Source of the DNA: Acephala macrosclerotiorum
Lineage: Eukaryota > Ascomycota > Leotiomycetes > Helotiales > Mollisiaceae
DNA: 64,000 nt
Reading direction: 5' to 3'
NCBI GenBank assembly: GCA_014904845.1
Contig: MU119318.1
Location: 1 to 64,000, forward strand
The translations under genes and the position numbers were made by a program. The first letter of the stretch is position 1. Each line of letters opens with the position of its first letter. This document shows, piece after piece, positions 35,433 to 48,382 of the stretch. The notes beneath the pieces are model-generated. The model made no database searches. It saw nothing but the letters and a program-made list of their open reading frames with translations, and was not told the origin of the DNA.

Positions 35433-36283
35433 ATGGCAGAGCCATCAAACACCGAGCCAGGAGGCTTCTTGATCCCCTCACTACCCTCACCAGCACCAAG
35501 CCACGCCTCAACAAGCTCCACTACATCCAACCTCCCTCACCCCCGAACTCATCCTCTAAAAGCCGGTTCAGCTAAAGAAGACGCTGCGAGACGGTATGTT
35601 GAGGGACGTTTACTTCATATCTCAAGACGGTACGCGAAGAAATTCCAGCCGGAGAATGGGGAGTCGGATTTGAAGGGGTATGTTAATATGGCTGAGGTTG
35701 CGAAAGATCTTGGTGAGGTTGTGGATGTTGTTTGGTTGTCTGGTACTCGTGAGTTTCTCACTTCTTATTTAGTCCTGTGGTTTGGTTTTGATTGTGGGTT
35801 GCTGATGTGGATGAGTGGAAAGCGAGTTTACAGATCCCGTATTTGATGAATATTGCGCTGTCAGTGACTTCCTACCTCTCTGCTTTTCCGCCTTCGCCGA
35901 GAGCTACTTTTGGGCTACTGAGGAAATTGGATCATGCTTTTGCTAGTTTGTTGAAAGGGGAGGATAGTGTTACAGGTGAGATTTTGCCCGGGTTCTCGGG
36001 GGGAAAGAGGGCGGGAATGACGAAGACGGATATGGTGAGGTGTAAGAGCTTAGTTGAGCAAACGAGAGTTACTGTTGTCGATGTTATGGGTAAAGAACCC
36101 ATACTTGAACGCGATGTTGATGAGAGTGGTGCTGAGACGGACGTTGATATGGAGAGCACGGGATGGGATCCTGAAGAGGAGAAGTATGAGATGGACGTTG
36201 CTCAGGTGTATGAACAGACAATTGTTCAGCTAGGGGAGCTGCTGGATGACACGGCTTTCCAGGCTCTTTCGAGCGAGAGCTGA
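35433..36283 (+). CDS. Conserved fungal protein of unknown function, 258 aa
   Basis: Two exons, 35433-35748 and 35823-36283; joining gives the run VVWLSGTPSLQIPYLMNIAL. The first ~45 residues are rich in Ser, Thr and Pro. A basic helical part (EGRLLHISRRYAKKFQ) follows, then a helical core (MAEVAKDLGEVVDVVWLSG, TFGLLRKLDHAFASLL and KTDMVRCKSLVEQTRVTVVDVM), and an acidic C-terminus. There are no membrane helices, signal peptide or catalytic motif. It reads like a conserved single-copy gene, but I cannot name it. A nuclear or cytosolic adaptor role is possible; no firm inference can be drawn. The first 20 codons cannot be checked against a motif, so the start rests on being the first ATG. Confidence 0.75.
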
Positions 36284-36927
36284 GGTAATCTGGGTATGGT
36301 ATTTTGCATTTTGTATTGCATTTAGTACGGCGTTGAAGGAAGAGGAATTGCAAGGCGCATCCTCAATTGCATCCAAAGAAAGTCTCACGAGCCAAAGCGC
36401 CTTGAGACAAGATGCAGGATCATAAATTCCAGCACTGCCATTGCAATGATAACTGAGAGCACGTGGTGCGTTTTGATATATCGTCACTTTCAAATCTCGG
36501 CTCGATTATTGGCTGCCGACAATCGGGATCCAACCTCTCCAGACTTTGGTACAGTACTTTGACCATATCTCCAAACATTGAGCCTTCGATCTTTCAACTG
36601 CAATTGAAGCAGCGCAGATTCACATTGGAATTTTCGAAGCTTCAATTCTCAATTCAAGCCTTTGTGTGCCCTGATCAAGCTGTTCCTCAGCTGCGGTCAG
36701 TGGTTCACATCCGTTTCGTCCGCTCACCTCAACGCTTCGTCTGTTCTCTTTGAACGCGGTTCTGAACGCGATCTTGAACGCGTCCTTCCTTTCGTCTCGC
36801 ATACTTTCGTCTCGCCAAAACCAAAACAAACTCTAGGACACAGCACAACTCAACAGGCCTGAATTGCCAGACTAGGACTCTTCCAGGTGCCAGTTGTAGG
36901 AGATGCTCCTCCAAGGAATCTGCGATC
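36284..36927. other. Intergenic, promoter of the 1481-residue protein
   Basis: The 644 bp upstream of 36928 hold no supportable gene. Short frames on both strands look spurious. The last ~200 bases have repeated GAACGCG-like words (AACGCGGTTCTGAACGCGATCTTGAACGCG around 36755-36781 in pieces), a small direct repeat. Confidence 0.45.
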
Positions 36928-39900
36928 ATGCCGACCTACCACCCTCTGGATCTCTCCGTGAGGCTCTATGCCTGGGATCCTTCAGGATATCCACCGAACA
37001 TCGATGAGAAGGCATACGTAGCAGACCCCTCACTCGGAGAAGCAATTGAAGAGGTCTCAGAAGAATATTTCGATCGTTGCCGTGGTGTTGACTTCCTTGG
37101 TTCGAGCGGATCACCATTCTACCTTGTAAATGCTGGTCGAGAGCTCTTTTTCCCAAAGGACAAATTGCTCAATGGATGCCAGAGCATCAGACCACCTGCT
37201 GCTGAAGAGGGCTCGCATTCTGCAACCAAGCAACCTGCTACTCCGGTTCCTCCCTTCATGTATGCAACCAAGTCATTGAAGTATCTCAGTCAAACGGATG
37301 GCGCAGGAGATGATGATAGCGAATCACCACTCTCGAGTGTTCCAACGAATTTTGATTCCAGCCCAACTCCAATGAATGGCGGACAAGGAACGGACGAAAC
37401 AAGGGGTGAGCACCTTCTTCCAAGTCGTCTCATCTCTGTACTGACAATGACAGGCTCCAAAGTCAATACGCCGGACAAGAAAGGCTGGAGTGCCAGACCC
37501 GAAAAGCCCATCACCACCAAGAATGCCTTTCTCAAACCACTCGATACCACAATTCCGATCAAAGTACAGGTCGAGTTCTCGAAGCCGTCATTCTCGAAGT
37601 CCTTCAATACCAAGCTCGATCAAGATATTTGCGTCAACATCTTCTACAATGGGGAATTCGTATCTTCAAGGTCATACCGCGCTGATACTCAGAGAACCTC
37701 TATCGCAGCAGACAAGTCTCCAAACTTCTCGGGAAGACGAGTCGCTGTCCGAAAGGAGGTACCTTTCGTTTTGTCACCCCTATTCAAATCGGTCCGGCGA
37801 CTTACTCGCACAAATATTGAGAAGCAATGGAACAAGATCAATCGATTGTTGCTCGCTGAAGCAGATAAATGGGGAAGAACCGGAGAGTACGATATGTTTC
37901 GTTCTCCAATTGGAGAGTACTTAGAAGACCTTTCGAATTTATCGATGCCGGAGGATATGACAAAGATGAGAGATGGTGGCCGAAATATTGGAGTCATCGA
38001 TGTGGGTGGTTCTTTCCCTACAGGGTGCTCTAGGATTGATGCTAACGTAATATGGGTGTAGGTCGTTGTTGCCTTGGGAAGAACAGTAGTACTTGGAAGC
38101 ATCTCCCCCCTCTATGAACCCCAGCGAAAGCTTCCCGAAGGTTACTGTGGTCCAAGTAAAAATTACTCTTTCGTGCCAGAAGAGACGAGGCCAGGACGAG
38201 GAATTCGATTTAGCAGAAGTTTCGAACATGAAAACACGGAAAACGACGATGGAACCTCCCGTCCACCTAGCCGTAGATCAACAGCTGGCCTCCCTTCTGA
38301 ACGTCTCATGGCTGCTAGCAAGGGCAGGGCGAATAGAAGATCATCTAAGCAATTAGCCTACGCAGACGAAGAATATCACATCGAGACAATTATGAAATCG
38401 GCTCCTGACAGTCCAAGCAAGCAGAGCAGCATGTCCAGTCAACCAATGACAATGGGTATGCCACCTAACAAGATGCCTCTTAGATCATCGAGTGTGGAAG
38501 AGTCTTCATCACAAGCTGATCCGAAGGGCCGATCTGAATCTCTCACATTAACTTCTAGCCGCCAGCCTACTCAGCAGGGCCCACCAGATATACTTCTTAA
38601 GAAGAGATCTCGAGGTGCGAGTCCTAGCCGTAATTCGAGTGCCAAGCGCCATAAGAGCAGCAATTTATCTGGGGAAGTTCCTGAGGATTCCTATATGCGT
38701 GTTCCTTCATTTGATTCGACCCTGTGGGCCACACCAACGGGCAATCCTGGTCAAGGAATGGTTTCCACACCAGGAGCTTCTCTTGGCCAGCAAACCGTCG
38801 AGAACAATCAGAGGCCTGTGAGACAGAGAACCAAGACTACACACTTCGATGAGAAGTCTCCAACTCCATCTGGATCATTCAAGCAGCGAAACAGTAAGGA
38901 TGTTCAGCCACCAACACCCACTCTAGATGCTGGCAACAGTCTTTTGAGCGGTATCAGAGGGGGAACTAGTTGTCCACCGACACCCAACCTTCCGGGAAAT
39001 CATGGTGCAAGCACTTATAAGTCTATGATGTTTGGCATGGATGGTACTACTGATGAGCCTTTCGACTTGGACTTTAGATTTGATGGTACTGGATCTGGAT
39101 CTGGATCTAAGCGTGCGTCTCAGCCATCAAACGCCAATGGAAGACCGTTAGCAGGATCCTCTTTCAAGCGAGGCCATCCAGAGACTCTTGAAAGTGCTAC
39201 TAGCACCCCAACAACACTTGCTACTGGGTCAGAGGGTCAAACCATGCAACGAAGAACCAGTCCCCGAAACACATCTGCGAGATCATCCCAACCCAGCACA
39301 TACGTTGCGGACCGAAATCAGAAACCAGGCGGAGCACGACGTCGTGATACCGAAGCCAATCACCCACAGTCGATGTCTTCATCTATGCAAAACAGACAGC
39401 GGGCCACCGCAAGAAACCAAATCTCTGCAGACGAGCTCAAAGGCTTACTCGATTCTCATCAACCAGCGGATGCAATCGACAATACTTTTGGGTCGTCTTT
39501 CACTGAGTCGAGTGCCAACAGACCAGTGAGAAGAGCAAATAGGAAGGAACAAGAAGCAATGGTGTCAGACACGTCTGAAGCCGAAGGAAGTCCCACAGGC
39601 CGACTTCAAGCTAGCATTCAATACGGCCGACAGCGAACATTGTTTGTTGTGAAAGGCCTCTCCGAAGACGACTGGAACTTGGTACAGAACCAACCCACCA
39701 TTGACCCCAACTACAAGAGCAATTGGAAGCGGGTCAAGATATTGATGAATTGCAACGGGAATTTCAAATGGTCATACGTTCCTAAAGTCACCTCCCATCC
39801 GAAAGGAAAGCCTGATTTCGTTTTGAGACTGCCAAAGACTGCATCAGCTGAGAGTGAGAGAAAGAAGTTTGAGGAGAGGCAATTGCAAGCTTCCTGGCAT

Positions 39901-41481
39901 GCAAGTATACAAACGAGCCTGGGTGTCAGTGCGCCTGGGCACGTAGCCCCCGTGATTCCTATGCCTCATTTCAAAATCAGAGAAGAAGCCAAAGAGTGGG
40001 CGCAGCGATGGTCCGAGTCGAACGCGCAGCTCGTCAAAGGAACAGAAGAAGCCGAGGATGACTCGTCGCCTTCGACAACGGATACTAGCAACAACCCCGG
40101 CGTGAATTTTCGAAAGAGTAGGACTACAGTTCAGAAACCCTCTCTAACAGAAGAATCTATGAATGCGGAGGAGGGACCCTCATTGTCTACAAGGCAAATA
40201 AATATTTCCAAGACCTCGATCTTGCCTCTTTCGTCCAGCCCATCCACAAACGCCATGTTTGACACGCCATCATTGCTAAGACCTGCCACTTCATTAGGAA
40301 TGAACCCAATAGCTCATGGGCATACCAGATCAAGACCTAACCTCGCACCGCTGACCACGAGAGGCTACACCCATACTGACAAGGGTGCTAAGACGCCGAC
40401 ACCGAAAAGTGGTACTTTTCCTGATATTAAGAAGCCTGAAATGCCAGCGACGCGAGCTCGAACCTCAAGGAACGTTGAAATGCTACCTCCGGCATCAAGC
40501 CCTCATTTACCCACTCCGACGCCAAGAGAAAATATTGCACCGTCGAGATCTAGACGTGGTCATCATTCTCCAGTAACAAGTTCTCCCACAATGGGCCCAC
40601 CACCTACGAGTATGGCCAGAAGCAGAACAGGAGCAGGTCCATTCATCTTCAAGGGGAACAGCACCATCAAGGACGAGAGTATTACTCCCTCTATCCTGCA
40701 AACACGGCAGCCTCGCACCGTTAGAAGAATGATGAAACCAAACAATCCCACAGGCAAAAACCAATACTCTCTGAGAGAGCCTGAGGCGAACGCTGCTCCC
40801 GCTCCACCTATTCTACCACCAGCCAAGCCTCGCTCAAGCAGACCATCAAGAGGTATCTCAACACCACCCAGATACTTCCCCGAGCCTAAAGCCATGACCA
40901 ATCCTACTGGCAAGAACCAATACTCTAAGACAGACGCGAAAGTTGCTCCCACTCCACCTATCCTACCACCACCAAAGCCTCACTCCACGAGAACATCGAA
41001 AGATATTTCATCAAAGCAACCAGTATCTACACCTACTAAAGCCAGAAGGAATGGTGCCACAGGCAAGAACCGAGCAACTGGAAAACTAGCTGATGCCGAG
41101 GCCACCCCTCCCCGTATCCGCAACCTTGGCGCGAAAGTAGCATCCGCTCTCCCAATCTGGAAGCCAGTCGATACTTGTGCGAACTCCGTCCTCACGTATG
41201 CTACGAAGGAGCAAATTGGTGCTTGGTTGAGATTGGATCATGATGAGGTGAAGGGTTATACTACGAGACATACTAGGATGGAGAAGGAGGGTGTTTTTAG
41301 AGCACATAGTATTTTGATGGGGGTTAGGTATGTGTTCGGTGCTGATTTCCAGGAGATTCCGAAGAGAAAGGAAGGGAATAAGGAGAACGAGGACGAGAGA
41401 ATGGATGAGGGAGAGTATTCGGCGGAGGCGAGTAAGAGATTGCTAGAGGAAGAAGTAGAAGAGATGATGATGTCAGATTAA
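36928..41481 (+). CDS. Large low-complexity protein of unknown function, 1481 aa
   Basis: Three exons: 36928-37405, 37454-38001 and 38062-41481. The first intron is only 48 bp and has no stop in frame, so its removal is likely but not certain; it restores ETRGSKVN. The N-terminal ~340 residues look folded (YHPLDLSVRLYAWDPSGYPP, then VQVEFSKPSFSKSF and ICVNIFYNGEFVSSRSYR). Residues about 400-1350 are mainly Ser/Thr/Pro-rich and probably disordered, with one more ordered patch near 865-930 (LFVVKGLSEDDWNLVQ). A PTGKNQYS repeat lies near 1240-1340. The end (about 1370-1440) has a conserved-looking helical part (IGAWLRLDHDEVKGY). Basic clusters suggest a nuclear protein. I do not recognise the family. 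It converges on the cyclophilin gene with a 257-bp gap. Confidence 0.8.
40744..41085 (+). repeat. Degenerate 50-52-residue repeats in the large protein
   Basis: NPTGKNQYS begins at 40744 and again at 40900, 156 bp later, each followed by an A-P-x-PPILPP-x-KP stretch. A third, weaker unit (GATGKN) begins at 41050. The period of about 50 codons suggests internal duplication within the coding sequence. Confidence 0.7.
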
Positions 41482-41738
41482 TGTGTTGATGTAAAATCAT
41501 TCTGAAAGGGGCGTTGCTTTGCATGACTTAGGGAGGAATATTGCAGACAATCTGCAGAGCAGATGGCTGTTAGTTGATTGTTGAGCTGAGCGGGACACTT
41601 GCATAGCAGGGGAACTTGCTTTGATTGCTACGTTCGGTAGCTAGAACGATGGGCAGATGAATTCAACGAGATCATGAATTTTATGCCTGTCCCAAGCCTG
41701 AATGCGCCGAACGCCAGTTTATTCGTAGAGAAACATGT

Positions 41739-43241
41739 TCATCGCCGTCTGTAGGAATCATCGCCTCTGCCTCCTCGCCTATCTCTATCACGATCTCGGT
41801 CATCGTATCGGTCTCTGCCGCTACCCCTATCCCGCCCCCTGTCACCTCTTCCGCCTCGCCTATCATCTCTCGAGTCCCGATCCTGCCTCGGACTCCTCGA
41901 CCGACTCCTATCTCTCCTTTCCTCATCTCTGTACTTCCCATCCCTCTCATGTCGTCTCCTCATCTCCTCTTCATCATACACCATTCCATATTTATCCCTC
42001 CTCTGTGTACCGCCAACTTTGTACTGTCTCCTCTCCTCTAATCCACTCACGCCACCAAATCCTCCACCTCCCTGTCTCCTCTTCGAGTTTGTAGCTGTAC
42101 GCCATGTATCACTTAGCTTGGAAACTGACTGTGAGAAATCAACATGGATACGATGATCATCGATTAAGACGCCTTGCATCTTGAAATAGGCTTGTTCGCA
42201 GGAGGATTGGTCTTCGTATTCGATGAAGGCGTATTGGAGGGAGTCGCCAGTTCGCTTGTCGCGGATTACTTCGCAAGAGAGGATTTTGCCAAAACGGCTA
42301 AAGATTAATTCGAGGTCCTCATCTGGGTGTTGTTAGTAACGAGTTACAGAACGAGGCGTGTGAGAAGGTGGGAGAGGAAACAAACCTGTGGTAACTGGAT
42401 TGAGTTTGCATACGAAGAGAACGTTCTCTGGTGGTTTAACTTCTGCGAATGGCAGGTCGCCTACCATTTCCAAAGTCAAGGCCTGAGCTCTTGCTTCTCG
42501 CTCTCGTCGTGCTTTCTCCGTCGCTTCTGCATCTCCTTCCTCGTCCAACTTGTCATCTTCTCCAATTCGTACTGTAGCAAGTTGTGCAGGCGTAGGTACT
42601 GGACTTTTAGGTGGTTCGACGAGGCCTGCTGGATCATCGTAGGGATCATCCAGAATGACTGTATGTTTGATCCTGATGTCTACCATCGGTTTGTGCTTGT
42701 CGTCGCAAAACGCCTCGTTAATTTTCTCCAGAGCATCAAACCCCTCCACCACTTTCCCAAATATCGCGGCCTTGCCATCCAGATAGTCGAGATCATCGCC
42801 CAATGTGATAATGAATTGGCTGCCTGCCAGTCGCTCGTCCGGATCCCTTGGTGAAACAATCGTAGCCATACTGACCGTACCCCGCTCCGCATGCTTCAAC
42901 TTGGGGTGTATATCCGCCACAAACGTCCGCTTCGAAGGCCCATCGATAACGCCCCATATAGAGCTGCCATCATCACTACCTGGCTGGCCAGGGCCGATAG
43001 GATCGCCGGTTTGGAAAGAGAAGTTCTTTTGAACATTGTAGACTGGGGAGAAGTTGTAGTATTTGATCTTGCACAGCTTCAGGAAGCTAGAGAGAGGAAC
43101 TGTCTTAGTATCTATGTGTTCAGTTATTTTATGGATAGAGCACGCCGGGGTATATACTGACTTTTCGCAAAGCTTGGGGGCGTAGTCGACGAGTAGGTCG
43201 ATGACGATGTCGCCTGCTGAGGTCTCGAGGAGGACGCTCAT
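41739..43241 (-). CDS. cyp6: Cyclophilin-RRM protein (PPIL4/Cyp6-like), 454 aa
   Basis: Three minus-strand exons: 43241-43162, 43086-42386 and 42322-41739. The first junction restores [16 protein letters not shown], a hallmark of the family. Residues 1 to about 170 are a cyclophilin-type peptidyl-prolyl isomerase domain ([30 protein letters not shown] and [11 protein letters not shown]). Helical linker follows, then an RNA-recognition motif near 245-325 ([34 protein letters not shown]). The tail is rich in Arg, Asp and Gly with RS repeats. In the isomerase part, several usual catalytic positions differ from cyclophilin A (KRTFVADIH in place of the usual core), as is common in this family, so it may act more as an adaptor. 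Likely nuclear, with a role in splicing or transcription by family analogy. Confidence 0.93.
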
Positions 43242-46200
43242 GGTGCTGAATTCGCGGAGGCTCTCTGCATAAGATGTCTAAATTGTATTCTGGAGATGAG
43301 ATATCCGCCTCTGCGAAGGGTACCACAACTCTTGAGAGCCGACAGTTGCGATTTCTCTGTTGAAGCTCGGTTCTTTATTAGGCGCGATTATTTAAGGTTA
43401 AGCGCCGTTCTGAATTAATCCCCTCTTGCGTTTCAATCGCGGTCCCAGCTTTATTCATTCATCAGAATCTCCAGTGAGTTCTCTACCAGTGCAACGGCCA
43501 TTGACCATCCTCGGCCAATCTTGCACGATGTCTACGATGTCTACGATGTCGGTGGCGCTGAGTACGTCCAATTAGCCCAGGGAAATCACATGTACTGGTA
43601 TCATGTGACCTGCGATTCACGTGCCAGGTACTGCTGCACTTCACAACCTTCATCCTTGGGCAGATCTCTGTGAATACGGTCCACAAACCACGAGGTTCCA
43701 GATCTCTGGATACGAGGTTGCTGGGATACGTTGGCGCTCCTTGCTGATCGCATCGCGATGGGACTTTGTTCTCTTCAGAGTTCTAGCTGTTGGACGACGT
43801 CGAACTTGATCTTTCGGGCAACTCATCAGGACCAACATCATGGCCAATTGTTTCACTTCACGTCTTTCGATTCGATTTCAGAGGAGCCGTTGCTTGCATA
43901 TCCCGTGTTATATGGACGCTGGACATTTCTCGAGCTTCGACCCAAGTCTGCTCGCATCTCGAGGACTACGTTTTCTCTGCATGTCTCCTTCAGACCATAG
44001 TCGCCCCTCCACATCTGAGATTTTGAACGAGTACCGGGTCTTGGGGAGCTTGGATCATTGATTGGATCACAGTTGAAGGCTGCTCGGATATCTGCATTTT
44101 CCAAAGGTGGCTCGAGACTTTCCCCTTTGTCAGGATGCAGCCAGCCGTGACGGACCTGACAATCTTCAACAATTGTCCGCAGCGACGCAACGGCCACCCC
44201 ACGTGCACGTCAGATATTCTAGACATTCTAGACTGCTAGAGGGATTATGAGAGGATCAATCAGAATTTCGGCTCATCAATGCAGCGGGGAGGTCCGGTCC
44301 GGTCCAGCCACATCGTGTTCTTGCGTACGACTCCTAGATAGCGTCCTGCGAGACGATCTGCACCTCCACTTCAATCTATGGACTGCACAAGAGATGTGTG
44401 AGGCTTCTGAATTGACCGAGAAAGCCGCCGTGTCGTTATCTACACCAAGATTTCGAATATCGTCGAAGTCTTGAAATAGACCCATACTCAACATCTTCAA
44501 GACCTGACGCTTGGCGCCCATACTCAGCTGCATGCACATCACCAGGATCGCTCGTACATGCAGGTCCATAGGATGTGAGCCGCCACTGGAAGACGAAGGG
44601 ACGAGAATCAGACGCAATATTTCCGCCCCATACCAATGGGTATCTTTCAACCCTTCCAACTCCGAGTCGGCCTCATATTGTTGCACTTCCTTTCGGCATC
44701 CCGAGCTGGACACGCCTATCATTACTCCACCTGGCCTCTATCACGTCACCTGTGCAGTTTCTGCAGTGAAACTACACCGGTCGTGTGACATACGCTGAGA
44801 AAACAAGGCCAAGACCCACACTTCATCTCACAGAAGGAGGCGCACAGAAGCATTCTCGAAATCATGAAGTTGGACCCCGTACTTGACCATTCATTTTGTG
44901 AATTTAGCGAAGTCAGATCTTCAGGTTACATCTGTCGATGATCGATACCAGCAAATGTACTCCTAGATCGTTGTGTCCCGTACGCGATCACTCACAGCGA
45001 AGGATTTTCCATGTATCAATCAAGCGCCTTTCTATGTTACTGTTACCGTCTTCGCAGATGCTCTGATGTGGTAAGAGGTTAAGCTACAGCCAGTACAACT
45101 GCAGAATCTCTGTAATTTTGCTCCCTGGCTTTACTCTTAGCTATATCACAAACAATAAAAATGGCTGTACTCGACTTCCGCCATTCGAGGCTTCACAAAT
45201 TTCTCGCTTTACTTTCGACATCATGCAGCGGCACTCCTCGTCGCCGCCTGCAGCCTGCATCCATTGGATGCGCGTATCAAGGTTCCGGTCCTCCAAGCAT
45301 TTCTCACACTCTGCCCGGATGATTCAGCCAACATGCAAAGAAATGTTCTACGGCGTTTCTTGGACGCTAGCTGTCTAAAAGAACACAATTGTGATGCGAA
45401 GTGGCTGGTTTAGGTCGCAGTTTGCAAGCAAACAAGAAGTCAAGCAGGCTGCATGGCAGTCTCTGATTGGCCAGAGGGAGTTGGAAACGACATAGCAGTT
45501 TGCCCCGCGAAAATTGTAGTGAGATACGATGAAGTGGGTCATCCTGCTCTGCAATCCTGTGACCTGTGGCATGTTCCATCGAGCGGTCAAAGTCAGGACC
45601 TGGAGCTCATCTCCTAAGGTGTGGCAGTCGTTTGATTTATATGGACCTTTAGAAATCTTAGCCAGGTCTGGTCTTGCTGGCTCTGCATGAGATGTGCCGC
45701 TACGCATGTATTTGAGCTATCGGCGCATCATTGTCGTCGTGCATTCGAGGGACATGATGTGCTTCCATCCATCACCGTCAAGGCGCTGAGCCCGGGATGA
45801 GGTTGTGCAGAGTATCACTATGGTCGTTTGTTGCCTGTAGCACGATCGCCGTTAAACAAGCGGAGCCTCCCCAGGTTGTTTGCTCCTTCATGCTACCTGG
45901 CGTCTTCTCGTTTTCTGTCACATCATTACCGCCCTGTATCTCTCTCTTGAAGAAGCAAAGCTGCTCGGCCGAATTCTCCGTAAGGTGGGGGAGGGCGGTC
46001 AACTTGCTAGGGGAGGCGATCAATTCGGATCGTCGCAGATGGCTTCAGTCCCAAAGCGTCTATTCTGATCCCAGCATCTCAAATCCAACGCCATTGCATT
46101 CACAGCTACTCGTTGCTCTGGCTTGTCAACGCCTCTCGACGTCTTTGTCTGCTGTAAAGATGTTTCATGAATCGAGACTGTCTCATGCTCCCCAACACTC

Positions 46201-46790
46201 GGTAACCCAGTCGCAAGGGGTACTTTGAGTCAGTCTCAGCCTATCCCAAGGATGCAGTTGCTGAAAGCCTTGTCGAGACCGTATTCCTAGGAAAGCTCTG
46301 CCTCTGTTTGTCTAGATCTGCCGGTGTGTTACGCAGACTCATGGCCTGATCGGTGTTAGCGATGCAAAATAATTCTATCTTCATGCAAGTTCCCGTACCC
46401 ACACAAAACAGGAGTAGAATGTAGCTTGATGCCAGCTGCTTCGTGCAGGCTAGCTAGAGCGAAGACCATGCCTCCAGGATTCGGTCACATTTCATTTCAT
46501 TTTGTACGCTCTTAGATTTTGCTGGAGGCAAACATCAAAAGCGAACCATGGTCACACGCACTATAATACTCTTGCCTGCCTCGTCAGACCGCCCCGATTT
46601 GCCAATCAATCAGAACTTGCTGACACCGAAGCTAAATTTGAGAAAATTCAACACATTCTGGCGACACACTCTTCCACATTCGTTACCACAGACACCTGAT
46701 TTCTCATTCTCAACTTCTACATTTAATTTACTTCCAACTTTTGAGCGGAGTCAGAAAGGTAATGTTTTGACTTGCTTCTCTACTGGCCAA
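43242..46790. other. Gene-poor region, 3.5 kb
   Basis: The longest stretch without a supportable gene here. Several open frames of 75-150 codons overlap on both strands. One minus-strand frame at 44276-44722 (148 codons) has a helix-like run (LHVRAILVMCMQLSMGAKR) and could be a relic, but it has no recognisable neighbours. No transposon ends, tRNA or long repeats were seen. The right end must hold the promoter of the Zn2Cys6 gene at 46791. Confidence 0.45.
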
Positions 46791-48382
46791 ATGTCTGCGA
46801 TTCTAGATCCTAATAAATTGTTACCACAGATGGTGAGTCGAAATGGGTATTACGATGAGGAGCCGCCTTTCCGTCGTTACAGTTCCAGAGGTCAGGGCTA
46901 CGCTCTCAGTCACGACCGAGAATTGCCCTCTGGCTTGGGCCATAATGTTTATTCACGATCAAACATGGGTAGTCAAGACTCTCGTAATACAGATCAGACG
47001 TCGGAGAATGGAGAAATTCCACGAGCAAGAAGCAGAATCCCCGTTGCTGTAAGTCAACCAGCTCGAGAATGATCATTCATGGACCCCAACTAACACTGCT
47101 ATCAGTGTGGTAGATGCCGAAAACGCAAGATCCGATGCAGTGGAGACAACGGCGGTCCTTGCACTAACTGCAAAAGTGCTGGCAACGATTCATGCCAATT
47201 TTTAAGGGTGAAAACCATCAACATGTTGATGATATGAGCTTGGATGCTGAAGCTCTCCAGGTGTCATCTCAGGAAGCCCCAATGAAGAACGAAACTCCGG
47301 CATACGACTTCGACTCACCTATTAGTGCAGGTTCCCGTCTTAACTGCCGCATGGTTCCATCTGGGCCCTATTCGATCCCGCCTCAAGGCCCATCCTTGGG
47401 TTTCGACCCGTACTCTTATCGCAGCAATTCGTTGTCGGCGTACCAATACGGTGGCAGGCCCTTCTATCCATCGCCACCATACGGCGATTTTGGAGATGAA
47501 AACATTGAGTATGGCCTTTCTTATCAGCTTCTTCCAAGCGCTATTCCAGCAGATCAAATAGGTCTTACCTCCAGTTATACGAATCCTCCTCAACCCCGAA
47601 CTTGGGGCTCGACGCCACAACTCCAAAAGGGCTTGCCTTTTTTAGAGGTTCCGACTCCGACGTACGGTCATGGGCAATTACCTTACAATGGGAGCAGCTA
47701 CGATATCCGAACGAACGTCAACGCCGAGCCAAAGACAATCCAATCGACAGGGGGAGGATCATCGCTGCCTGTGCCCGTCAATACAGGAGTTGATCGTGTG
47801 CTGCCGAGCCTTCCGTTCCCTGCCAACACCGTGCCTGTCAGTCGACCGCAACTAGGTCAGTATTTGCCTTCTGCAGACAGTATACTGCCTGGTACACAAA
47901 CCAGAGGACAGTACATAGACTACAATACGGTGCAGACGGTCAAATCTCAAAACAACAATGCCGTGGCCGAAAATGGTTCCCTCTCAACTTCTTCGTACCT
48001 CCCGCTGTCTAGCAGCAGCCCCGAGTCTCTGGCTTCATCCCAAACGAACTATTCCACACCTACGTACTCTGTGCCATCGTCACAGCCAGATGTTTATACC
48101 CCACCTCAAAGCCACGACGGACTCTTTCACCCAGGAACTGAGGCGTCCGAATCATCCTACGGCCCGAGCAACAACACGGAGCGAACAAGAAACAATTCTC
48201 GCAGTAGCCAAGGTGGCGGAAACCACGACGGGTTGCCCTCATTCTCCGGCAGCACGAGCGGTACACTGGCAAACGATCGCCCATACATCCCGCCCATCCA
48301 CTATCCGCAGCAACATTACCCAGCACCTCCGGTCGCGCTGCATCCACAACCACCACGACGACAATCTGGTGTCCTCGCCTGA
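46791..48382 (+). CDS. Zn2Cys6 DNA-binding protein without fungal-specific middle domain, 493 aa
   Basis: Three exons: 46791-47048, 47106-47207 and 47261-48382. The short second exon carries the whole zinc cluster: C87, C90, C97, C105, C108 and C116 (CGRCRKRKIRC, PCTNCKSAG). The junction to exon three gives CQFLRVSSQE, a usual sequel to this type of cluster. Everything after it is Ser, Pro, Tyr and Gln-rich and looks disordered, ending in PPRRQSGVLA, with no sign of the large helical domain seen in the other two regulators. The upstream start is the first ATG in frame at 46791; the frame is open further upstream, so it may be longer. It is probably a nuclear regulator with an intrinsically disordered activation region. 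Confidence 0.85.

Noticed and set aside
44276..44722. 148-codon minus-strand frame as a gene
   Set aside because: A helix-like run is visible, but the ends are not protein-like and there is no upstream exon; kept only as a possible relic.
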